Below, one piece after another: positions 44,430 to 53,823 of a DNA stretch of 64,000 nt. The stretch covers positions 1 to 64,000 of the forward strand of contig JAGXKT010000001.1 of NCBI GenBank assembly GCA_018335035.1, written 5' to 3'. Source of the DNA: Phycisphaerae bacterium. Lineage in GTDB: Bacteria > Planctomycetota > Phycisphaerae > SM23-33. The translations under genes were made by a program, and so were the position numbers. Below the pieces are notes generated by a model. The model ran no database searches. It was not told the origin of the DNA and saw only the letters and a program-made list of their open reading frames with translations. Position 1 is the stretch's first letter; the number at the start of each line of letters is the position of its first letter.

Positions 44430-46122
44430 CGTTGGCGTTCTCTGTCTCGTCGCGGTCCATTGTAGCGGCGTCCTGTGGCGGCACCGGGGCCGGCGCCCGT
44501 CTGCGAAGCTCGCCCAATTCCGCGCACCGCATTAGCACGGCGGCCAGCAGGTAGGCGGCCGCTCCGGCGACGATCGCTCCGGCGACGACGACGGCCGATG
44601 CGATCCACGCCGGGCCCAGTGCGGCGGCCAGCGCCTTCCCCGGCCCGGCTAGCCCATGGCGTGCGGCAATGACGGCCGCGGCCATGACAGCCGTTGCCAG
44701 GGCGGTCCGTACGGTGGCGGCGATGATCCGCCGCAGCCCCAGTCGTCCCCAGCGGTGGCGCAGGCGCCACGTCAGCAGTCCGGCGGTGGTTGCGGCGGTC
44801 GCCGCCGTGGCTACACCGATCCCGGCTGCGCCGAGCGGGAAGATCAGCACAATGACCAACAGCATATTGCACACCGCCAGTGTGCCTGTGACGAGCAGCG
44901 GCGTGCGGGTGTCCTGCTGGGCGTAGTAGGCGCGCAGCAGGATGTGATTGGCGAAGTAGGCGGGCATCGCCAGGCAGTACATCCGCAGGATCGCCGCCGG
45001 GCGTGTCGCGTCGGTGAACTGCCCGTGTCGGTAGATGAGCGTTACGATCGGCTCGGCCAGTAGAATCAGCCCCACGCCGGCCGGCACGCCGAGAAAAATG
45101 CTCAGCCGCAGCGCCCTGTTCGTGGCGCCGCGGAGCCCGTCCAGGTCGTTCCGCGCCGCATAGCGGCTCAGCAGGGGGAAGATCGCCGTCGCCAGCGACA
45201 GCGCCAGAATGCCCAGCGGGAACATGTACAGGCGTGTCGCGGCGTACAGGCAGGTGACCACGCCGGGCTGTAGCGGGCGGCGGATCGACCAGCCGAACAG
45301 TTCGAGCATGGGCTCGCCGGGCGTGGCCGTCATCCACCAGGCATACAGCCGGTCGAACAGCGCGCTGAACTGCAGAATGCCCAGCGGGATCATCATCGGC
45401 AGCATGAGCCGCGCGATCCGTCGCACCGGCGCCAGCACGGGACGCAGCCGCATCGCCGCCGACAAGCCCGTCCGGCGCAGCAGCCACGCCACGCCGGCCA
45501 GTTGAACGGCGCCGCCGATCACGACGGCCAGCGCCAGGAGCGTCAGTTGCCGCTCGCCCTGCCCGGGCAGGAGGGTATGGGCCGCCGCGGCCGCGGCGAT
45601 TAGAAAGATGTTCAGTACGACCGGCGCGAAGGCGGGATAGCTGAACCGCCCCTTGCACTGCAGCGCCGCCGAGCCCAGCGCCAACAGGCAGATCGTGAAC
45701 ATGAACGGCAGCATCACCGCCACCAGCCGCAGCAGCAGGGCGGTGTCCCACCGGGCGGCGCCGAGGGCGAGCCAGCCGAGAATCGCCAGCTCGCCGACGA
45801 CGACCAATCCGCCGAGCAGCAGCGCCAGCAGCCCGGCCGTGTTCGCCAGCACGAGACGGGCCTTGTCCCAGCCGTCCGCTTCAGCAACATCGGTGAACAC
45901 GGGCACGAACGCGGCCGAGAGGGCCCCCTCGCCGAACAGCCGCCGCAGAAGATTCGGGATGGCGAACGCCGTCCAGAACGCGTCGGTGGCGCGGGTCGCG
46001 CCGAGGGCGACGATGGCGATGTCGCGGGACATCCCCAGCAGGCGCGACAGGACGGTCAGCCCGGCGACCCGCCTGGCCGCGCCGAAGAACCGCTCCCGCT
46101 CGTGATGGGCCTCGTCGCTCAT
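44422..46122 (-). CDS. murJ: lipid II flippase MurJ
   Basis: A 566-aa MurJ/MviN of the MOP superfamily, with about 14 predicted membrane segments. It moves lipid II across the inner membrane for peptidoglycan synthesis. Family features are LTVLSRLLGMSRDIAIVALGAT, FWTAFAIPNLLRRLFGEGALSAAFVPVF, RLMLPMMIPLGILQFSALFDRL and LSRYAARNDLDGLRGATNRALRL. A charged cytoplasmic tail (RRRAPAPVPPQDAAT) ends it. Presence of MurJ argues for peptidoglycan in this organism. It is divergent from the metY riboswitch region. Confidence 0.94.
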   Translation of the reverse strand: MSDEAHHERERFFGAARRVAGLTVLSRLLGMSRDIAIVALGATRATDAFWTAFAIPNLLRRLFGEGALSAAFVPVFTDVAEADGWDKARLVLANTAGLLALLLGGLVVVGELAILGWLALGAARWDTALLLRLVAVMLPFMFTICLLALGSAALQCKGRFSYPAFAPVVLNIFLIAAAAAAHTLLPGQGERQLTLLALAVVIGGAVQLAGVAWLLRRTGLSAAMRLRPVLAPVRRIARLMLPMMIPLGILQFSALFDRLYAWWMTATPGEPMLELFGWSIRRPLQPGVVTCLYAATRLYMFPLGILALSLATAIFPLLSRYAARNDLDGLRGATNRALRLSIFLGVPAGVGLILLAEPIVTLIYRHGQFTDATRPAAILRMYCLAMPAYFANHILLRAYYAQQDTRTPLLVTGTLAVCNMLLVIVLIFPLGAAGIGVATAATAATTAGLLTWRLRHRWGRLGLRRIIAATVRTALATAVMAAAVIAARHGLAGPGKALAAALGPAWIASAVVVAGAIVAGAAAYLLAAVLMRCAELGELRRRAPAPVPPQDAATMDRDETENANDG

Positions 46123-46233
46123 GGGGTGCGATTATGCCGTAACCAACGGCAAAGCACGAAGCTCGAAATTCGAAATGCGTCGATACGTGCGGCCGGCCGG
46201 GCAACGGTCGGCTGTCGCATTTTCCGTTGCGCC

Positions 46234-46262
46234 TTGACCGGTTGGCGGGTTGCGCCTACCAT
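46234..46262 (+). promoter_or_regulatory. promoter of the metY-metXW operon
   Basis: TTGACC (46234-46239), 17-bp spacer, TACCAT (46257-46262). Transcription would start near 46269, exactly at the 5' arm of the SAM riboswitch stem P1, which supports both calls. Confidence 0.65.
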
Positions 46263-46267
46263 AACAC

Positions 46268-46408
46268 ATGCATTGAGAGTGCGCGAGGGTTCTGGCCCGA
46301 TGACCGCACGGCAACCTGCCCCGGCGGCACGTCCGCGCCGGGGGAAGGTGCCGCAGCCAGCCCCGTCCGGCGGAGCGAACTCCGCAGGGCGTGCAGGGAC
46401 CGATGCGG
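46268..46408 (+). promoter_or_regulatory. SAM-I (S-box) riboswitch
   Basis: The S-box core is visible. GAGAG after P1 is followed by P2 (GTGCG/CGCAC) with a kink-turn CGA/TGAC, GAGGG and TGGCCCGATGA, then GGCAACC. P3 is CCCCGGCG/CGCCGGGG. AAGGTGCCGCAGCCAG follows and P4 is GCGGAG/CTCCGC with CGAA. P1 pairs GCATTG (46270-46275) with CGATGC (46401-46406). It precedes methionine genes, as expected. Downstream, CGCGCAG/CTGCGCG (46441-46461) forms a hairpin without T tract, so control may act on the AAGGA start region rather than on termination. Confidence 0.88.
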
Positions 46409-46512
46409 CCCGGAAGGGCAAACCGTTCCCTGAGTCCAGACGCGCAGGGCGCTTCTGCGCGCCGCGCGCCATCTCTCAATGCCGCAAGCGACGCGGTCGA
46501 AAGGAATAACTC

Positions 46513-47820
46513 ATGACGAACGATTATCGCCTGGCCACCAAGGCCCTGCACGCCGGGTACGACCCGCCGACGCCCTCGCGTCCGGCGGCCGTGCCCGTCT
46601 ACGCCACCAGCAGCTATCTCTTCGACGATACCCAGCACGCGGCCGACCTGTTCGCGCTGCGCCGCTTCGGCGACATCTACTCCCGCCTGGGCAACCCCAC
46701 GGTCGACGTGCTGGAGAAGCGTCTGGCCGCACTGGACGGCGGACTGGCGGGGGTGGGGTTCGCTTCCGGGATGGCCGCCATCCACGCGACCGTCATGACG
46801 CTCGCCTCGGCGGGCGAGAACATCGTCACTTCGCGGAGCTTGTACGGCGGCACGTGGACGCTGTTTTCGCAGACGCTCGCCAGGCAGGGCATCGAGGCCC
46901 GCTCGTTCGACCCGCTCGAACCGCAGCGGATCGCGGAGCTGGCTGACGCAAACACGCGGCTGGTCTACGTCGAGACCATCGGCAACCCGAAGAACGATGT
47001 GCCGGACTTCGAGCGGATCGCCGCGACTGCCCGCGAACTGGGTCTGCCGCTGGTCGTGGACAACACCGTCGCCACGCCCGCGCTGTTTCGCCCGCTGGAC
47101 CACGGTGCGGACATCGTGGTCTACTCGACCACGAAGTTCCTCGGCGGTCACGGTGTACACGTTGGCGGAGCGGTCGTCGACGGGGCCACGTTCGACTGGA
47201 CCGCGGCACCGGATCGCTGGGCGCAGTTCTGCCGTCCGGACGAGGCCTATCACGGAGTCGTCTTCACCGAGGCGCTGCGCGACGTGGGTAACGTCGCCTT
47301 CGCCGTACACATGCGAACCCACTGGCTGCGCGATGCCGGGGCGTGCATGAGCCCGTATGCGGCGCACCTGTTCCTGCTCGGGCTGGAGACGCTGCACGTC
47401 CGTATGCCGCGGCACTGCGCCAACGCACAGGGCCTGGCCGAATGGCTTGCCGAGCACCCGAATGTCGAATGGGTCAACTACCCCGGCCTGGACGATCACC
47501 CTTGCCGTGCCAACGCGCGGAAGTACCTGCCCGACGGGGCCGGGGCGATCATCGGCTTCGGCATTCGCGGCGGGCGGGACGCCGGCGAGCGCTTCATCAA
47601 CTGCGTGCGCCTGGCGCGGCACCTGGCCAACATCGGCGACGCCAAGACGCTGGTGATCCATCCGGCGTCGACGACGCATCAGCAGCTCACCGACGACGAG
47701 CAGCGAGCGGCCGGCGTCTCGCCGGAGTACATCCGCCTGTCGGTGGGCATCGAGGACATCGAGGACATCCGTGCCGATCTCGACCAGGCCCTGCGGGCGG
47801 CGGGAGAATCGATCCAATGA
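46513..47820 (+). CDS. metY: O-acetylhomoserine sulfhydrylase
   Basis: A 435-aa PLP enzyme of the Cys/Met metabolism family that makes homocysteine from O-acetylhomoserine and sulfide. Visible sites are IYSRLGNPTVDVLEKRLAALDGG, FASGMAAIHATVM, SLYGGTW, YVETIGNPKNDVPDFERI, LPLVVDNTVATPAL and the lysine loop VVYSTTKFLGGHGVHVGG. The acetyl-ester MetY-type is favoured by the length and the metX partner. It is the first gene after the SAM riboswitch, with AAAGGA before the ATG, and overlaps metXW by ATGA. Confidence 0.92.
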   Translation: MTNDYRLATKALHAGYDPPTPSRPAAVPVYATSSYLFDDTQHAADLFALRRFGDIYSRLGNPTVDVLEKRLAALDGGLAGVGFASGMAAIHATVMTLASAGENIVTSRSLYGGTWTLFSQTLARQGIEARSFDPLEPQRIAELADANTRLVYVETIGNPKNDVPDFERIAATARELGLPLVVDNTVATPALFRPLDHGADIVVYSTTKFLGGHGVHVGGAVVDGATFDWTAAPDRWAQFCRPDEAYHGVVFTEALRDVGNVAFAVHMRTHWLRDAGACMSPYAAHLFLLGLETLHVRMPRHCANAQGLAEWLAEHPNVEWVNYPGLDDHPCRANARKYLPDGAGAIIGFGIRGGRDAGERFINCVRLARHLANIGDAKTLVIHPASTTHQQLTDDEQRAAGVSPEYIRLSVGIEDIEDIRADLDQALRAAGESIQ

Positions 47821-49607
47821 CCGACGCCTTTGGTGACAGCAGCGACGCCGTCCGGTCGGCCCGGCCGCTGGTTCACGCACAGCGCGTGACGTTCGACGGC
47901 CCGTGGGAGCTGGAACTCGGCGGCACACTCGACGAGGTCACGGTCGTCTATGAGACCTACGGCGAGCTGACGACCGCCCGCGATAATGCCGTGCTGGTCT
48001 GCCACGCGCTGAGCGGCGACTCGCACGTCGCGCGCCATGACGCGGACGACGATCCGGGTTGGTGGGATATCGTCGTCGGTCCGGGCAAGCCGATCGACAC
48101 GGACCGCTATTTCGTGATCTGTCCGAACGTGCTGGGCGGTTGTCGGGGCACGACCGGGCCCAGCGAAGTCAACCCGCGCAGCGGTAGGCCTTTCGGGCGG
48201 GATTTCCCGTCCATTACGATCGCCGACATGGTCGCGGTCCAGCGGCGGCTGGTGACCGAGTTGGGCATCGAGACGCTGCTCGCCGTTGTCGGCGGATCGA
48301 TGGGCGGGCTGATGGTGCTTGAATGGGCGCGGCGATATCCCGACGCGGCGCGCGGGCTGGTGCCGCTGGGCACGGCGGCGCGCCTCTCGAGCCAGGCGCT
48401 GGCGTTCGATGTCGTCGCGCGAAACGCGATCCTCCACGACCCGGACTTCCACGCCGGGCAGTATTATGGGCAGGCGAGTAAGCCGAACACCGGCTTGGCC
48501 ATCGCGCGGATGATCGGGCACATCACCTACCTGTCGCGCGAGGCGATGGCCGAGAAATTCGGCGCCGACCGCCTCAGCCCGCGGGAGGTGTCGGCGGAAT
48601 TCGAGAAGACGTTTTCCGTCGGTTCGTACCTGGGTTACCAGGGCACGAAGTTCGTGGAACGCTTCGACGCCAACAGCTACATCACGCTGTCGATGGCGAT
48701 GGACCTGTTCGACCTGGGCGGCTCGTCGTGGCAGCTTGCGTCCGTCTTCAAGCCGTGCGACGCGCGCTGGCTCGTCGTGAGCTTCTCCAGCGACTGGCTG
48801 TTCCCGCCGGAGCAGTCACGGCAGATCGTCGACGCCCTGGCCGGAACGAACAAGCCCGTCAGCTACTGCAACGTGGAAAGTTCGTGCGGACACGACGCAC
48901 TGCTGCTGCCGCACGACGTGGACATGTACGGCGGGCTGATACGCGGTTTCTTGGCGAACCTCGATGGTCTCGACGACGCCGATGACGGCGAGCACGCGCC
49001 CACGGGCATCTTCCGAAAGCACCGCCTGGACTATGACCGCATGCTGGAGCTGATTCCGCTGTCGGCCAGCGTGTTGGACCTCGGCTGCGGAGAAGGCGAG
49101 CTCCTGCGGTTGCTGACGGACCGTGATTGCGCGCGCGTTTGCGGTGTAGACGCCGACCAGCACGCCGTGCGCACCTGCGTGGGACGCGGGCTGGACGTGA
49201 TTCACGCGGACCTCAACGAGGGCCTGCCCGAGTTCGCCGACCGTCAGTTCGATTACGTCGTGCTGTCCCGCACGCTCCAGGCGGTTCGCGACGTCGAGCG
49301 GATCGTCGACGAGATGCTCCGCGTCGGACGCCGCTGCGTGGTGACGTTTCCGAATTTCGCCTATCACAAGCTGCGGCGGATGCTCGCCGAGAAGGGCCGG
49401 GCGCCGCAAAGCACCGGCCAGCTTCCCCACGCGTGGTACGAAACGCCCAACATCCGGTTTTTCAGCATCGCCGACTTTGAGCAGTTCTGCGCCGACAAGA
49501 ACATCACCGTCCAGCGGCGGATCACGCTGGATACCGAAGCCGGCCGTGAGGTCAACGACGAACCCAACCGGAACGCCGACCTCGCAATCTTCGTCGTGAG
49601 CCGGTAA
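47817..49607 (+). CDS. metXW: fused homoserine O-acetyltransferase / MetW methyltransferase-like protein
   Basis: A 596-aa fusion. Residues 1 to ~385 are MetX, an alpha/beta-hydrolase acyltransferase: HALSGDSHVA, PNVLGGCRGTTGPSEVNP, the nucleophile Ser161 in VVGGSMGGL, Asp326 in FSSDWLFP and His359 in SSCGHDALLL. After a short Asp-rich linker, residues from ~404 are MetW: DLGCGEGELLRLLTD, VDADQHAVRTCVGRGLDVIHADLNEGLPEF, SRTLQAVRDVERIVDEMLRVGRRCVVTFPNFAYHKLR and FFSIADFEQFCADKNI. MetX and MetW are usually two adjacent genes; here they are one reading frame. It is ATGA-coupled to metY. MetW's exact reaction is not settled. Confidence 0.92.
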   Translation: MTDAFGDSSDAVRSARPLVHAQRVTFDGPWELELGGTLDEVTVVYETYGELTTARDNAVLVCHALSGDSHVARHDADDDPGWWDIVVGPGKPIDTDRYFVICPNVLGGCRGTTGPSEVNPRSGRPFGRDFPSITIADMVAVQRRLVTELGIETLLAVVGGSMGGLMVLEWARRYPDAARGLVPLGTAARLSSQALAFDVVARNAILHDPDFHAGQYYGQASKPNTGLAIARMIGHITYLSREAMAEKFGADRLSPREVSAEFEKTFSVGSYLGYQGTKFVERFDANSYITLSMAMDLFDLGGSSWQLASVFKPCDARWLVVSFSSDWLFPPEQSRQIVDALAGTNKPVSYCNVESSCGHDALLLPHDVDMYGGLIRGFLANLDGLDDADDGEHAPTGIFRKHRLDYDRMLELIPLSASVLDLGCGEGELLRLLTDRDCARVCGVDADQHAVRTCVGRGLDVIHADLNEGLPEFADRQFDYVVLSRTLQAVRDVERIVDEMLRVGRRCVVTFPNFAYHKLRRMLAEKGRAPQSTGQLPHAWYETPNIRFFSIADFEQFCADKNITVQRRITLDTEAGREVNDEPNRNADLAIFVVSR

Positions 49608-49618
49608 CCCGGCCGCGT

Positions 49619-50377
49619 TCATTCTCGCGGAGGTTTCGCACGGCGACGCAGGCCGTACTTGAGGATGCACCAGATCGCCTTCAACCCGTCGCGCCAGCCG
49701 ATCTTCTTACCGGCCGCGTGCGTCCGCGGGTCGTAGCTGATCGGCACCTCGTGGATCCGGATGCCGCGTTTGCTGAGCTTGGCCGTGACCTCCGGCTCGA
49801 AGCCGAACCGGTTCTGCTCCAGAAGGACCGACTGGATTACCTCCCGGCGGAAGACCTTGTAGCAGGTCTCCATGTCCGTCAGCGTCGCCCCGGTCGTCAG
49901 GTTGGATAACCCCGTGAGGAATCGATTGGCTAGGTAGTTCTTGATGTAGCCCCGGCCCGAGCTTCTGACGGCGAAGCGGCTGCCATAGACGACGTCCGCC
50001 TGTCCGGTCGCCAGCGGCGCCAGCAGACGGGGATAATCGTTCGGGTCATATTCCAGGTCGGCGTCCTGGATAATGACGACGTCACCCTCGGCCGCGGCGA
50101 AGCCCGTGCGAAGCGCCGCGCCCTTTCCGGCGTTTTGTTCGTGGAAGACAACCTTGAAGGCCGTGCCGTTTTCGGCGGGCGGGGACTCCTCCAGCTCGCG
50201 AAGCTGCTCGCGCGTCCCGTCGGTCGAGCCGTCATCGACCAGGACGAGTTGCCGGTTCCAGCCATGCAAGTCTACGGCCAGCACGCGATCCATCAGATTG
50301 CGCCAGGTGTCGCGTTCGTTGTAGACGGGAATCACGACCGACAGTGTCCGGTGTGTCTTCGACGCGCAAGGGCTCAT
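49619..50377 (-). CDS. family 2 glycosyltransferase, DPM/GtrB-like
   Basis: A 252-aa GT-A glycosyltransferase from ATG 50377. Motifs are [76 protein letters not shown] (the DxD) and [11 protein letters not shown]. It resembles polyprenyl-phosphate mannosyl/glucosyl transferases but has no C-terminal membrane helices; it ends in a basic segment. The ATGA overlap with the kinase upstream shows coupling, so it may use an activated sugar linked to that kinase. Confidence 0.88.
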   Translation of the reverse strand: MSPCASKTHRTLSVVIPVYNERDTWRNLMDRVLAVDLHGWNRQLVLVDDGSTDGTREQLRELEESPPAENGTAFKVVFHEQNAGKGAALRTGFAAAEGDVVIIQDADLEYDPNDYPRLLAPLATGQADVVYGSRFAVRSSGRGYIKNYLANRFLTGLSNLTTGATLTDMETCYKVFRREVIQSVLLEQNRFGFEPEVTAKLSKRGIRIHEVPISYDPRTHAAGKKIGWRDGLKAIWCILKYGLRRRAKPPRE

Positions 50378-51465
50378 GGCGTCAAGGGCTCTGTAACGTC
50401 GCCGGCGACTGGCGCGATCGTCAGGGGGAAGCATTGCATGGTTTCATGGGTTTCGGTGATGTGCTTCATGGCTGCCATGCGGTCTTCACAGCTTCGCGCG
50501 ACGAACTGCGCTGTACCGTCGCCCTGGCTGCCGACGCCCTTGCCGCCGTAGATGTGCCCGGCCAGCACATCGTCATTCAGCAATTCGTGCAGCAGCGGGC
50601 TGCTGAGTTCATAGGTCGAGTGGGGGGCGACCTTCTCGTCGAAGGTGCCCTGGGCCTCTGTCATCAATTTCCCGAGCCCCTCGGCGTCGCCGGCGCCGAC
50701 CGTGCGGTAGGCCGTGCGGACGATTCGTTCGTTATCGGCCCCGAGTGCCTCCTGGAGGGGCCGGCTTGTCAGGTACGCTCCCTGAAGATCGCCGAGAATG
50801 CGGACGGTATCCTTGCGCCCGGCGAGATCCACAATGAACATGGGAATTTCGCCACCGGGGCTGACCGGCTCGACGCGGATGTCGTCGGCCTTGGCGAACG
50901 TCAGCAGCACGGGCGTCTTGCCGTAGATGCACGCCTGGTCCATTCGCCCGCACTGGCTGCCGGTGAGCTTCTCGCCGAGGTATGCCAGTTCCATCAACTC
51001 ATGAGGAAACAGCCCCAGCTTGTAGACGGCGTCGAACGCCCGCGCGACCAGAATGCACACGGCAGCCGAACTGGACACGCCCTTGCGGAGCGGCAGATCC
51101 ATAGACGTGATCTGCAGGTTCAGTCCGCCAGGGCTCCTGGGATGTTGCATCATCTGATGCGCTACGCCGGCGCAGTAGCGGAAGAACTCCTCACGATCGT
51201 GTGCGGCTGACAGCAGCACGTCGCTGTCCCAGTGGCATTCCATGCGGCGGGCTCGCCCGGTGGGGCGTCCGTTCTCGTCCGGTATCTGCGATTCGACGAC
51301 GAAATTGTCGGCGGGCCGCGCCGTTGCTGTTAGCCCCTGGTCTGTTCCGACAATCAGGCAGAAGCCCCGGTGCAGCCCGAACTCCGCCGCCCAGTCGCTG
51401 TGCTCGCCGAACAGGCACAGCCGCCCCGGCACGAACAAATCGACCGATTCATTTGGTTCGCTCAT
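50374..51465 (-). CDS. GHMP family sugar kinase
   Basis: A 363-aa GHMP kinase. The N-terminal motif is [19 protein letters not shown], the ATP loop is [21 protein letters not shown], and motif 3 is [18 protein letters not shown]. The GEHSDW sequence resembles GEHTDY of galactokinase, and the rest resembles glucuronokinase-like or galactokinase-type enzymes. The sugar is unknown. A GGGAGA site precedes the ATG. The product could supply the GT2 partner, which overlaps it by four bases. Confidence 0.84.
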   Translation of the reverse strand: MSEPNESVDLFVPGRLCLFGEHSDWAAEFGLHRGFCLIVGTDQGLTATARPADNFVVESQIPDENGRPTGRARRMECHWDSDVLLSAAHDREEFFRYCAGVAHQMMQHPRSPGGLNLQITSMDLPLRKGVSSSAAVCILVARAFDAVYKLGLFPHELMELAYLGEKLTGSQCGRMDQACIYGKTPVLLTFAKADDIRVEPVSPGGEIPMFIVDLAGRKDTVRILGDLQGAYLTSRPLQEALGADNERIVRTAYRTVGAGDAEGLGKLMTEAQGTFDEKVAPHSTYELSSPLLHELLNDDVLAGHIYGGKGVGSQGDGTAQFVARSCEDRMAAMKHITETHETMQCFPLTIAPVAGDVTEPLTP

Positions 51466-51545
51466 GGTGATGTCTCCCGGTGGGCTTCTTGTATACGACG
51501 CAGGACTCGCAATGTCCAGCCCCGCCCGCGCCCTAGAATGTGGTG

Positions 51546-52163
51546 ATGAATGCCAGAGGACACATTCCGATCCCGGTTGTTGTCGCCGGCGCCGCCATAC
51601 TGCTGCTGGCCCACGCCGGGTGCGAACGCCAGAGGAGCCGAGGGATGCGGACCGACGAACAGGCCAACGCCGCCCACGACAAAGCCGTACGCAATGCCGT
51701 CAACGGTCGTTACCAGCGAGCGACCTTTGCGGCCGGGTGCTTCTGGGGCGTTGAGCAGACGTTTCGGGGTGTCGACGGCGTGGTTTCGACGGCCGTGGGG
51801 TACAGCGGCGGGACGGCGGAAGACCCGAGTTACAAACAGGTCTGCGCCGGCGGGACGGGCCACGCCGAGGCGGTCGAGGTGGTCTACGACCCCCGACAGA
51901 TCAGTTACGGGGAGCTTCTCGAGGTATTCTGGGGCGCCCATGATCCGACGCAGCACAACCGCCAGGGCCCGGACGTCGGGGCGCAGTACCGCTCGGCGAT
52001 CTTCTACCACGACGACGCCCAGCGTGCTGCGGCCGAGGCATCACGCGAGCGGCTCGAGCAATGCCTCGGTCGGGCGGTGGCCACGGAAATCGCGCCGGCC
52101 GAGACCTTCTGGCGGGCCGAGGCGTATCACCAGAGGTACCTGGCAAAGCAACGCGGCGAGTAA
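51546..52163 (+). CDS. msrA: exported peptide methionine sulfoxide reductase MsrA
   Basis: A 205-aa MsrA that reduces methionine-S-sulfoxide in proteins. The catalytic motif is [73 protein letters not shown]-like and YHQRYL follow. An N-terminal hydrophobic segment ([18 protein letters not shown]) ends in a Cys and suggests export and perhaps lipid attachment, so the enzyme would repair envelope proteins. The ATG at 51546 lies two codons after GTG GTG; any of them is possible. Confidence 0.93.
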   Translation: MNARGHIPIPVVVAGAAILLLAHAGCERQRSRGMRTDEQANAAHDKAVRNAVNGRYQRATFAAGCFWGVEQTFRGVDGVVSTAVGYSGGTAEDPSYKQVCAGGTGHAEAVEVVYDPRQISYGELLEVFWGAHDPTQHNRQGPDVGAQYRSAIFYHDDAQRAAAEASRERLEQCLGRAVATEIAPAETFWRAEAYHQRYLAKQRGE

Positions 52164-52327
52164 CTTATCGATCCAGTGGTCTTACGCAAGTCCTTAGCGG
52201 TCATGCTGGCTGCATGCGCCCATGGCTGTCTCGGCTGCATCGAAAATGCTACGGCATTGCCTGCTTCGCCTTCGGGGCGGCGACCAATCCGTCGGCGGCT
52301 GATTACGACATGCCCCCGAGAGACTGC

Positions 52328-53173
52328 TCAGGGCGCCGCTTCGAGAATGCGCAGCACGTAAATGGGGCCGGTTCGCATGTGATGTGTGAGCGTGTCGGGC
52401 AGCGCGTGGACCAATGCCGCGGAGGTCAGCCCCATCGACAGGGCGACGGCATACAAGTTGGGCTTCCGCAGATAGACCCACGTCCAGATCAGCGCGCCAC
52501 TGCCTGTGGCAACCATCGCCACGGGGTTGGGCCAGTGGATCAGTGCGAACAGGCCGGCGGCGGCGACGACGACTTGCGCATGGCTGCGAGAAAGACGGTG
52601 CAAACGGGGGACCAGGAAGAACTGGAACAAGCCCATTTGCGCAATGCCGTATAGCGGATACGTGACGGCGGAGATCGCTACGGCCGTCGGGCGGACGGGC
52701 GTTTCCATCGCGATGCCGATTGCGATAAGGCCAAGAATGAGCGCACCTGTCGGCAATGCGAGCAGGCGCGTCGCGGCCGGGAAATTGCGTCCGGTGAGCC
52801 CCAGCCGCCCCACGTGCCGCCGCTGACGCCAGACGAACGTGACGCACAGGACAATCAGGGCGGCAGGGATGGCCCAGTCGCCCCAGTTCCGCTCGTCGGG
52901 ATGGGCGGGCAATGCCAGCCATTCGTAGGCGAAGAACACCGGAAACGTAACGAGAAGTTCGCCCAGCGCGCGGCGAGCGGCGGCACGCTTCAACGCGCGG
53001 CGCGCGCAGAACGCTCCCGCGACGGCCAGCGCGGCGGATGCCGCAGCCAGGGCGGGCCAGCTTGTCGGCGGCGCCGCCCACAGGCCCGGCGAGTCCGGCA
53101 GCTGCGTTCCGTAGCGAACGGACGTGGCCGCCAGGACGATCGCGACGTTCACCAACAGGTAGGCCAGGGGCAT
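52328..53173 (-). CDS. CPBP (CAAX protease-like) family membrane protein with changed active site
   Basis: A 281-aa polytopic protein with about eight hydrophobic segments, starting at ATG 53173 after GGAGAG. The second half follows the CPBP/Abi fold: YGIAQMGLFQFFLVPRL, AAAGLFALIHWPNPVAM, then LYAVALSMGLTSAALVHALP. CPBP proteases have EExxxR in the first motif; here it reads as Gln (QMGLFQ), while the His motifs remain. It may be a CPBP-related scaffold or an altered protease. It is convergent with msrA. Confidence 0.72.
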   Translation of the reverse strand: MPLAYLLVNVAIVLAATSVRYGTQLPDSPGLWAAPPTSWPALAAASAALAVAGAFCARRALKRAAARRALGELLVTFPVFFAYEWLALPAHPDERNWGDWAIPAALIVLCVTFVWRQRRHVGRLGLTGRNFPAATRLLALPTGALILGLIAIGIAMETPVRPTAVAISAVTYPLYGIAQMGLFQFFLVPRLHRLSRSHAQVVVAAAGLFALIHWPNPVAMVATGSGALIWTWVYLRKPNLYAVALSMGLTSAALVHALPDTLTHHMRTGPIYVLRILEAAP

Positions 53174-53334
53174 GGTTCTCTCCGAATGCGACGCCAGTAT
53201 CTCCGCGAGACGGCACAGTCGCAATCCCGATGCGCCACGGCTGCTGTGACGCATAGAATAGCGCAGGCGCGAGATGCCCGTGGCAGGGCGAAGCGGGACG
53301 GCAATTGAGACCGCGCCGGTTAGGAGAGATCGCA

Positions 53335-53667
53335 ATGAGTTCACACTTGGCGCAGAAGCAATGCACCCCTTGCGAGGGGGGCACGCCGCCGCTGGAACAC
53401 GACGACATCATGGAATTGAAGCAGAACCTTGGCGGCGGATGGGAGGTCGTCGACGATCATCACCTCCACAGACGCTACACGTTCGACGATTTCGGCGGGG
53501 CGCTGGCGTTTACCAACACGATCGGCGAGATCGCCGAGCAGCAGGGCCATCATCCAGACATCACGTTGACTTATGGCAAGGTGGACGTGACGCTCTGCAC
53601 GCATAAGATTGATGGGCTGACAGAAAGCGATTTCATTCTGGCGGCAAAGATTGACCAGGCGCAGTAG
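53335..53667 (+). CDS. phhB: 4a-hydroxytetrahydrobiopterin dehydratase
   Basis: A 110-aa pterin-4a-carbinolamine dehydratase. The family motif GHHPDITLTYGKVDVTLCTHKIDGLTESDF is present with the paired histidines, and RRYTFDDFGGALAFTNTIGEIAEQQ precedes it. It recycles 4a-hydroxy-tetrahydropterin. ATG 53335 follows AGGAGA. Phenylalanine hydroxylase is not in the window; the enzyme lies 156 bp before a folate-type cluster, so it might serve a wider pterin role. In folate-limited species PCD-like proteins also help in other reactions. Confidence 0.9.
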   Translation: MSSHLAQKQCTPCEGGTPPLEHDDIMELKQNLGGGWEVVDDHHLHRRYTFDDFGGALAFTNTIGEIAEQQGHHPDITLTYGKVDVTLCTHKIDGLTESDFILAAKIDQAQ

Positions 53668-53823
53668 CGCATGCGTCGAGTCCGGTATCGGGTGGTGGGC
53701 ATCGAGGCCTGTGACATGCGTGACGGCGCTGCACGTGCCGACAATGCCCGTGGCAGCGGCGCGGGCGCTGCGCTATAGTGTTCACGCGCGCTGGACGTCA
53801 GGATGCCGCGCGGGAGACCCCCC

